A DNA stretch of 64,000 nt from Oxalobacteraceae bacterium UBA6018 (GTDB lineage Bacteria; Pseudomonadota; Gammaproteobacteria; Burkholderiales; Burkholderiaceae_D). Made by a program: the position numbers and the translations under genes. Positions 59,379 to 64,000 of the stretch are shown piece by piece. The first letter of the stretch is position 1. Every line of letters begins with the position of its first letter. The stretch lies in the NCBI GenBank assembly GCA_002428015.1, contig DIZW01000124.1, forward strand, positions 12,876-76,875, given 5' to 3'. The notes under the pieces were generated by a model that was not told the origin of the DNA, made no database searches, and saw nothing but the letters and a program-made list of their open reading frames with translations.

Positions 59379-60334
59379 TTGGTCGGTGCTACGAAACCCG
59401 GTTCGCCGGGGCCGGGCGCGGTGTTGGGCGCGCCGAACAGCAAGCTTTGCGGACGGTCGCTCAGCACGGTGGCGGTGCGCTTGAGCGCGCGCAGCGAGGT
59501 GCGCGCCTCGTCGGTCATGGCCACCACGTGGGGCAGGGTCTGCAGTTCAAGGTCGCTGGTGACGGCCTCGAGCGAGCCGCCGACCCGGTCGACCGTCGTG
59601 TTCAGGCGGGTGATGGCGCCGTTCGGTCCCTGCAGGCCGGTGGCGATCTGGTCGATGTGGTCGGTCATGCGGGTGGCGCTGGCCGACAGGGTGTTCAAGG
59701 CGGCCATGCTCTGCTCGGCCTTGCCGGCCAGCTCGGGCAGGCGCGCCAGGGCCGGCTGCAGTTGCTCGGGCAGGGCGCGGTAGGCGACGGCGGTCTTGCT
59801 CACGTCCTCGAAGGCGCCCAGGATGATCTTCTGGTTGGCCGGGCTGGCCAGCTGGTTCATGCGCGTGGTCAGCGCCTCGGCCTTGTCGAGGATGATGGTG
59901 CCGCGCTTCTCCAGCTGGTCCAGGAAGCCCGGACGCAGGGGAATGCGGGCCGTGTGCCCGGCGCTGCTCGACACCCGCGGCGAGCCGGTCTTGTCGTCGT
60001 CGAGCTGAATGAAGGCGATTCCCGTGACGCCCTGGTAGCCGAGGGTGGCGAAGGTGGTGGTGGTGATGGGCGCGTCGGGGTCGATGGCCAGGCCGATCAG
60101 GATCTGGCCGGAAATCTTGGGATCGAAATCGATGTTGTCGACCTTGCCCACCTCCAGGCCGCGGTAGCGCACCGCCGCCTGCGGGTTCAGGCCAGGAATC
60201 GACTGGGTCGTGGCGATCTGGTAAGGCACCCGCTGGACCCGGTCGCGGTTGAACCAGATGCCGGCCAGCACCGCGGCGACCACCAGCGCGATGGTGAACA
60301 AGCCCGTCATTAATGCGTGCGATCTATTTTCCAT
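59375..60334 (-). CDS. mlaD: MlaD/MCE-family lipid-transport protein
   Basis: 319 residues. One N-terminal membrane anchor (about 10-28, TGLFTIALVVAAVLAGIWF) precedes the MCE domain (about 38-115: GLNPQAAVRYRGLEVGKVDNI) with the usual Gly-rich strand. A long helical C-terminal region (about 140-280) may form the periplasmic tunnel. It is longer than E. coli MlaD and resembles the MlaD homologues that work with PqiC-like lipoproteins. It sits 3 bp after the ATPase gene. Confidence 0.9.
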   Translation of the reverse strand: MENRSHALMTGLFTIALVVAAVLAGIWFNRDRVQRVPYQIATTQSIPGLNPQAAVRYRGLEVGKVDNIDFDPKISGQILIGLAIDPDAPITTTTFATLGYQGVTGIAFIQLDDDKTGSPRVSSSAGHTARIPLRPGFLDQLEKRGTIILDKAEALTTRMNQLASPANQKIILGAFEDVSKTAVAYRALPEQLQPALARLPELAGKAEQSMAALNTLSASATRMTDHIDQIATGLQGPNGAITRLNTTVDRVGGSLEAVTSDLELQTLPHVVAMTDEARTSLRALKRTATVLSDRPQSLLFGAPNTAPGPGEPGFVAPTK

Positions 60335-60336
60335 AC

Positions 60337-61197
60337 TCAGTTCTCCGCTTTGTTCCCGGCTGCATGCTGTTGTTCGTCAAGCACTTCGAGCGCCCGCAGG
60401 CCTCGCGCGCCAAGGAAAAATTGTTTGATGAATGGATGGTCCACCTTGAGCACGTCGCGGGTCGGCCCCAGCGCGATCACGTGCTTTTCGGCCAGCACGG
60501 CGATGCGGGTCGACAGCGCGAACAGGGTGTCCAGGTCGTGGGTGACCATCACCACCGTCAGGCCCAGTTCGCGGTGCAGCGACTGGATCAGCGCCACGAA
60601 GGCGTCCGACAAGTCCGGGTCGAGGCCGGCGGTGGGCTCGTCCAGGAACAGCAGTTGCGGTTCCAGCGCGAGCGCGCGCGCCAGCGAGGCGCGCTTGATC
60701 ATGCCGCCGGACAGGTCGGACGGCATCTTGTTGGCGTGCTCGGCGCCCAGGCCCACCATGTTCATCTTCAGCAGCACGGCATCGTGGATCACGTCCTCCG
60801 GCAGGGCGCGCAATTCGCGCATCGGCTGGGCGATGTTGTCGAACACGGTCAACGCGGAATACAGCGCGCCCTGCTGGAACAGCATGCCCCAATGGTTGCG
60901 CATGCGTTGCAACTGCTGGGCGTCGGCCTCGCTGATGTCCTCGCCGAACACCCGTACGCAGCCGCGGGTGGGCGTCTCCAGGCCCAGCATCTGGCGCAGC
61001 AGCACAGTCTTGCCGGTACCGGAACCGCCCACGATGGACAGGATCTCGCCGGCGTAGATTTCCAGGCTCAAATCCTGGTGGACCACGGTGCGGCCGAACT
61101 TGGTCCACAGGTTGGTGATCTGGACCACGGGCGGGCCGACGTCCTCGTCCGGCTTCATGTTCAGCCGCGGCGCGCGTGGCGGGATCGGTTCGGTCAT
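60337..61197 (-). CDS. mlaF: MlaF-type lipid-transport ATPase
   Basis: 286-residue ABC ATPase with Walker A VGGSGTGKTVLL, signature LSGGMIKRASLARAL, Walker B LLFLDEPTAGLDP and VVMVTHD. The signature GGMIKR and the order with mlaE and mlaD identify the Mla/MCE class. A 22-residue N-terminal extension precedes the domain. Its start overlaps the mlaE stop by one base (TGATG). Confidence 0.93.
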   Translation of the reverse strand: MTEPIPPRAPRLNMKPDEDVGPPVVQITNLWTKFGRTVVHQDLSLEIYAGEILSIVGGSGTGKTVLLRQMLGLETPTRGCVRVFGEDISEADAQQLQRMRNHWGMLFQQGALYSALTVFDNIAQPMRELRALPEDVIHDAVLLKMNMVGLGAEHANKMPSDLSGGMIKRASLARALALEPQLLFLDEPTAGLDPDLSDAFVALIQSLHRELGLTVVMVTHDLDTLFALSTRIAVLAEKHVIALGPTRDVLKVDHPFIKQFFLGARGLRALEVLDEQQHAAGNKAEN

Positions 61198-62330
61198 CAG
61201 TACCCCACTCCGCTGAAGATGATGGCGAACACGGCGTCGGCCAGTATCACCACCGTGATCGCGGTGACCACGGAGGTGGTGGTGCCGCGCCCCAGGCTTT
61301 CCGTGTTGGGCTTGATGCGCAGGCCGAAATGGCAGGACACGAGCGCGATCAGCATGCCGAAGGTGGTGCCCTTGAGCAGGCCGATGATGTAGTTGGCCAG
61401 CGGCACCGCGTCCGGCAGTTTCTGGATGAAGTAGCGCGTCGACAGGCTCAGCTCGACCTTGGCCGAGACCATGCCGCCGATTAGCGCCGCCGCGTCGGTC
61501 CACACCACCAGCAGCGGCATCGAGATGGCCAGCGCGATCACCTTGGGCATGATCAGGCGATAGCCGTGCGAGATACCCATCACCAGCATGGCGTCGAGTT
61601 CCTCGGTCACCCGCATGACGCCCAGCTGGGCCGTGATCGACGAGCCCGAGCGGCCCGCCACCAGGATCGCCGCCAGCAAGGGGCCGAGTTCGCGGATCAC
61701 GCTCATGCCCAGAATGTTGACGATATACATATCGCCGCCGAACATGCGCAGCTGCTGCGCCGACAGGTAGGACAGCACCACCCCGATCAAAAATCCCACC
61801 AGGGCGGTAATGCCGAGCGCCTGGAAGCCGGAATGAAAGATATTGGCCGACACTTCACGCCACGGTCCGGTGAGCGGATGGCGGATGAAGCGGCCCACGT
61901 CCTGCACCACCTGGCCGATCAGGCGGATGAAGCCATGCATATGTTCGAAGAACGACAGCATGCCCAGGCCAAGCACCATGATCCAGTTGAACCTGTTCGG
62001 ACGGGTGCGTGGCAGCTGCAGCTTGCCGGCTTCTTCGATGCGGCTGAACAGCTCCTCCTGGCGCGGCGCGAGCGCGAGGTGGGCCGGCCGCCGCTTGCCC
62101 CAGGCATTCCAGAACATCTGCGCGCCGATATGGTCGAGGCTGACGATCTGCGACAAGTCCCAGGTGATGGCCTCGTCGTCCTTGAGCTTCTTGAGCGTTT
62201 TGGTCAGGCTCTTGATGGCGCCGCAGCGCGCCAGCGCATGCACCTGCCAGATGCCGGTGGCGACGACAGCCGGCCCAGCGCCTTGATCGGCGTTGTTGAC
62301 GGTTAATGTTGGCGCATTTTCAATCGGCAT
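61197..62330 (-). CDS. mlaE: MlaE-type permease with N-terminal STAS domain
   Basis: 377 residues. The first 100 are a STAS/MlaB-like domain (TWDLSQIVSLDHIGAQMFWNAWG), normally a separate protein in the E. coli Mla system. The rest is the permease with about five to six membrane segments and the conserved GMSVIRELGPLLAAILVAGR, EELDAMLVMGI and LSTRYFIQKLPDAVPLANYIIG. It works with MlaF and MlaD in phospholipid traffic between inner and outer membranes. It is the first gene of the operon, and the ATG is clear. Confidence 0.93.
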   Translation of the reverse strand: MPIENAPTLTVNNADQGAGPAVVATGIWQVHALARCGAIKSLTKTLKKLKDDEAITWDLSQIVSLDHIGAQMFWNAWGKRRPAHLALAPRQEELFSRIEEAGKLQLPRTRPNRFNWIMVLGLGMLSFFEHMHGFIRLIGQVVQDVGRFIRHPLTGPWREVSANIFHSGFQALGITALVGFLIGVVLSYLSAQQLRMFGGDMYIVNILGMSVIRELGPLLAAILVAGRSGSSITAQLGVMRVTEELDAMLVMGISHGYRLIMPKVIALAISMPLLVVWTDAAALIGGMVSAKVELSLSTRYFIQKLPDAVPLANYIIGLLKGTTFGMLIALVSCHFGLRIKPNTESLGRGTTTSVVTAITVVILADAVFAIIFSGVGY

Positions 62331-62443
62331 TGCGCCAGTGTAAAAGAGATTCGATAAGGCCGCTACCTTAGTTCGTGCGCGCCTCGGAGCTTGAGCGTTT
62401 TTCGGGCGTGACCGAGCAGCGCACCAGCGAGACTCGCAAGCGC

Positions 62444-63913
62444 TCAGGCGGCGAGGTGGCGCGCCTGACGCGAGGGTACGCTGGTGGCCGGCGCATCGTG
62501 CTTGCCGGCGTAGTCCTGGGCGACCAGCGCGTCAGCGCCGGCGCGCGTCATGCCACGCGTCTGCAGCCATTGGCTGACCAGTTTGGCGAGGCGGTCCAGG
62601 GCGATGCGGTGGGTGGCGTCGGTTTGCCCGTAGATCCAGTCCGAAAATGCCATGAACTGATCGAAGGGCGCGTCACCCAATAAATAGGGCAAGGTCGTGG
62701 CGAAGCGGCCGGAATTGGCCACCAGGTCCCAATAGCGGGCGAAGCGCACCACGCGCTGCATGGTCGCGAAATCGATCAGGCTGGTCGCGAGGATGGTGTA
62801 AGGCGGGTAGGGGTCGTAGACCATGCCGTATTGCTCTGTATGGCGGATGATCGGTGTGCCGCGCAAGCGCTTGAGAATACCGAACTGGATTTCATGAGGG
62901 CCCAGCGCCACCAACTGGTCGAAGCCGCGCGCAAAGCTGGCCAGGTCCTCGCCCGGCAGCCCGGCGATCAGATCGACATGCAGGTGGGCGTTCGAGTGTG
63001 CGCTCAACCAGCGTATGTTCTCGGCCGCCTTCGCATTATCCTGCCTGCGGCTGACCAAGGCTTGCACCTCAGGGTTAAAGCTCTGGATGCCGATTTCGAA
63101 TTGCAGCGCGCCGCGCGGGAACTTGCTGATGCCCTCCTTGAGCGCGTCGGGCAAATGGTCGGGCACCAGTTCGAAGTGCGCATAGACGGGATCGTCCGGG
63201 TGAGCGGCCAGCTTATCGAGGAAGAACTGCATGATCTTCAGGCTGGTCTTGATATTGAGATTGAAGGTGCGGTCGACGAACTTGAACAGCCGCGCACCGC
63301 GCGCATGCAAGCCCTCAAGCTCGGCCAAAAACGCGTCGAGGCCGAAAGGCCAGGCGGTCTTGTCCAGCGCCGACAGGCAGAATTCGCATTTAAACGGGCA
63401 GCCGCGCGAGGCCTCCACATAAATGGTGCGGTGGGCGATGTCGTTATCGGTGTAGAGCGAATACGGCAGCTTGATCTCCGCCATGGGCGGCTGCACGCCC
63501 GTGTGGATCTTCATCAGCGGCTTGGGGCCGTTAAGGATCTGGCCGCACAGCGCAGGGAAGGTGACGTCGCCCCAGCCGGTGACCAGATAGTCGGCCAGCT
63601 GCACGATCGCCTGTTCGCCCGGCTCGTACGACACCTCGGGGCCGCCAAGAATAATCGTCACTTGCGGTGCGACCCGCTTGAGCATGGCCACTACGCGCGT
63701 CGTTTCTTCCACGTTCCATATATAGATGCCGAATCCGATGATGCGCGGCTGCCGCGCCAGCAGGCGCTCGATGATCTCGGTGGTCTTGGCGCCGATCACG
63801 AATTCGTGGAGCTCGGTTTGCGCCTGGAGGGCCCCCATGTTCGCCAGCAGATAGCGCAGCCCGAGCGAAGCGTGGGCGTAACGGGCGTTCAAGGTTGAGA
63901 GCAGGATGGTCAT
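62444..63913 (-). CDS. B12-binding-domain radical SAM protein (DUF4080 type)
   Basis: 489 residues. The N-terminal cobalamin-binding-like domain (MTILLSTLNARYAHASLGLRYL, then GFGIYIWNVEETTRVV, GGPEVSYEPGE) precedes the radical SAM core with the 4Fe-4S motif Cys172-x3-Cys176-x2-Cys179 (SRGCPFKCEFCLSAL). FEIGIQSFNPEVQALVSRRQ follows. The C-terminal DUF4080 region carries SDWIYGQTDATHRIALDRLA. The DxHxxG cobalamin His motif is not obvious. An ATG ten codons upstream (63943) is an alternative start. Substrate unknown. Confidence 0.9.
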   Translation of the reverse strand: MTILLSTLNARYAHASLGLRYLLANMGALQAQTELHEFVIGAKTTEIIERLLARQPRIIGFGIYIWNVEETTRVVAMLKRVAPQVTIILGGPEVSYEPGEQAIVQLADYLVTGWGDVTFPALCGQILNGPKPLMKIHTGVQPPMAEIKLPYSLYTDNDIAHRTIYVEASRGCPFKCEFCLSALDKTAWPFGLDAFLAELEGLHARGARLFKFVDRTFNLNIKTSLKIMQFFLDKLAAHPDDPVYAHFELVPDHLPDALKEGISKFPRGALQFEIGIQSFNPEVQALVSRRQDNAKAAENIRWLSAHSNAHLHVDLIAGLPGEDLASFARGFDQLVALGPHEIQFGILKRLRGTPIIRHTEQYGMVYDPYPPYTILATSLIDFATMQRVVRFARYWDLVANSGRFATTLPYLLGDAPFDQFMAFSDWIYGQTDATHRIALDRLAKLVSQWLQTRGMTRAGADALVAQDYAGKHDAPATSVPSRQARHLAA

Positions 63914-63959
63914 GGAGGCGAGGGCGCGGGGAAAAAACGCCATTTTAACCGTGCGCCCC

Positions 63960-63989
63960 TTGCCAAGGCGCGCAGACCTTTGCTATAGT
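63960..63989 (+). promoter_or_regulatory. strong sigma-70 promoter reading out of the window
   Basis: TTGCCA (63960-63965), 18-bp spacer, TGCTATAGT extended -10 (63981-63989), followed by a GC-rich start. It points rightward, away from the radical SAM gene. Confidence 0.6.
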
Positions 63990-64000
63990 TCGCCTCCCCG

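Overview
The window is high-GC DNA from a betaproteobacterium of the order Burkholderiales. Gene content and the order gyrB-dnaN-dnaA / rpmH-rnpA-yidD-yidC-mnmE, without recF, fit an Oxalobacteraceae genome such as Massilia, Duganella or Janthinobacterium. The genus is an inference. The replication-initiation neighbourhood lies in the middle of the window.

Layout. 1-4233 (minus) is a tightly overlapped nucleotide-sugar operon. It makes CDP-4-keto-6-deoxyglucose and then probably epimerises, C-methylates and aminates it for a surface polysaccharide. 4559-8037 (plus) encodes the ABC and membrane-fusion subunits of a type I secretion system. It converges on a 1824-residue protein (8174-13648, minus) built from about 200 octapeptide repeats plus C-terminal calcium-type loops, a good candidate substrate. 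13782-20750 holds nudC, a membrane protein, a thioredoxin-fold protein, an orphan transposase fragment, a LysR/aldo-keto reductase divergent pair and two small exported proteins. 20968-25215 carries two near-identical secreted GH13-CBM20 alpha-amylases, each preceded by a pair of TGTAG-N5-CTACA-type palindromes. A secreted beta-helix protein, a tRNA-Cys, a DUF4142 protein and a TolA/TonB-like protein follow. 30489-31255 is an AT-richer pair: a bare PAAR protein and a periplasmic protein.

31605-41273 is the core replication, ribosome, membrane-insertion and tRNA-modification block. Directly after the mnmE stop codon, 41256-44979 looks like a decayed integrative element: a tyrosine integrase, an AlpA-like regulator, a truncated DUF3987 protein and a helicase tail. 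It is bounded by a 12/14 direct repeat of the mnmE 3' end and by paired arm-type repeats. Just beyond it (45223-46141) is an L,D-transpeptidase-like protein without a signal peptide, overlapped by a small exported protein. This is a candidate toxin-immunity pair.

46823-50258 is an ECF42-type sigma factor operon with DGPF/YCII, VOC and GFA proteins. A matching TGTCGA-N17-CGTC promoter stands in front. 50319-63913 is mostly housekeeping or envelope genes: lipoproteins, an Hpt protein, a CAP-domain lipoprotein, pssA, an AKR-CsoR pair with a palindromic operator, a D,D-carboxypeptidase, a hydrolase, a 2Fe-2S protein, a VanZ-like protein, an Mla-type lipid-transport operon with a STAS domain fused to the permease, and a B12-binding radical SAM protein. 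The right edge carries a strong promoter reading out of the window.

All assignments come from reading the sequence. No database search was possible, so family names rest on recognised motifs.
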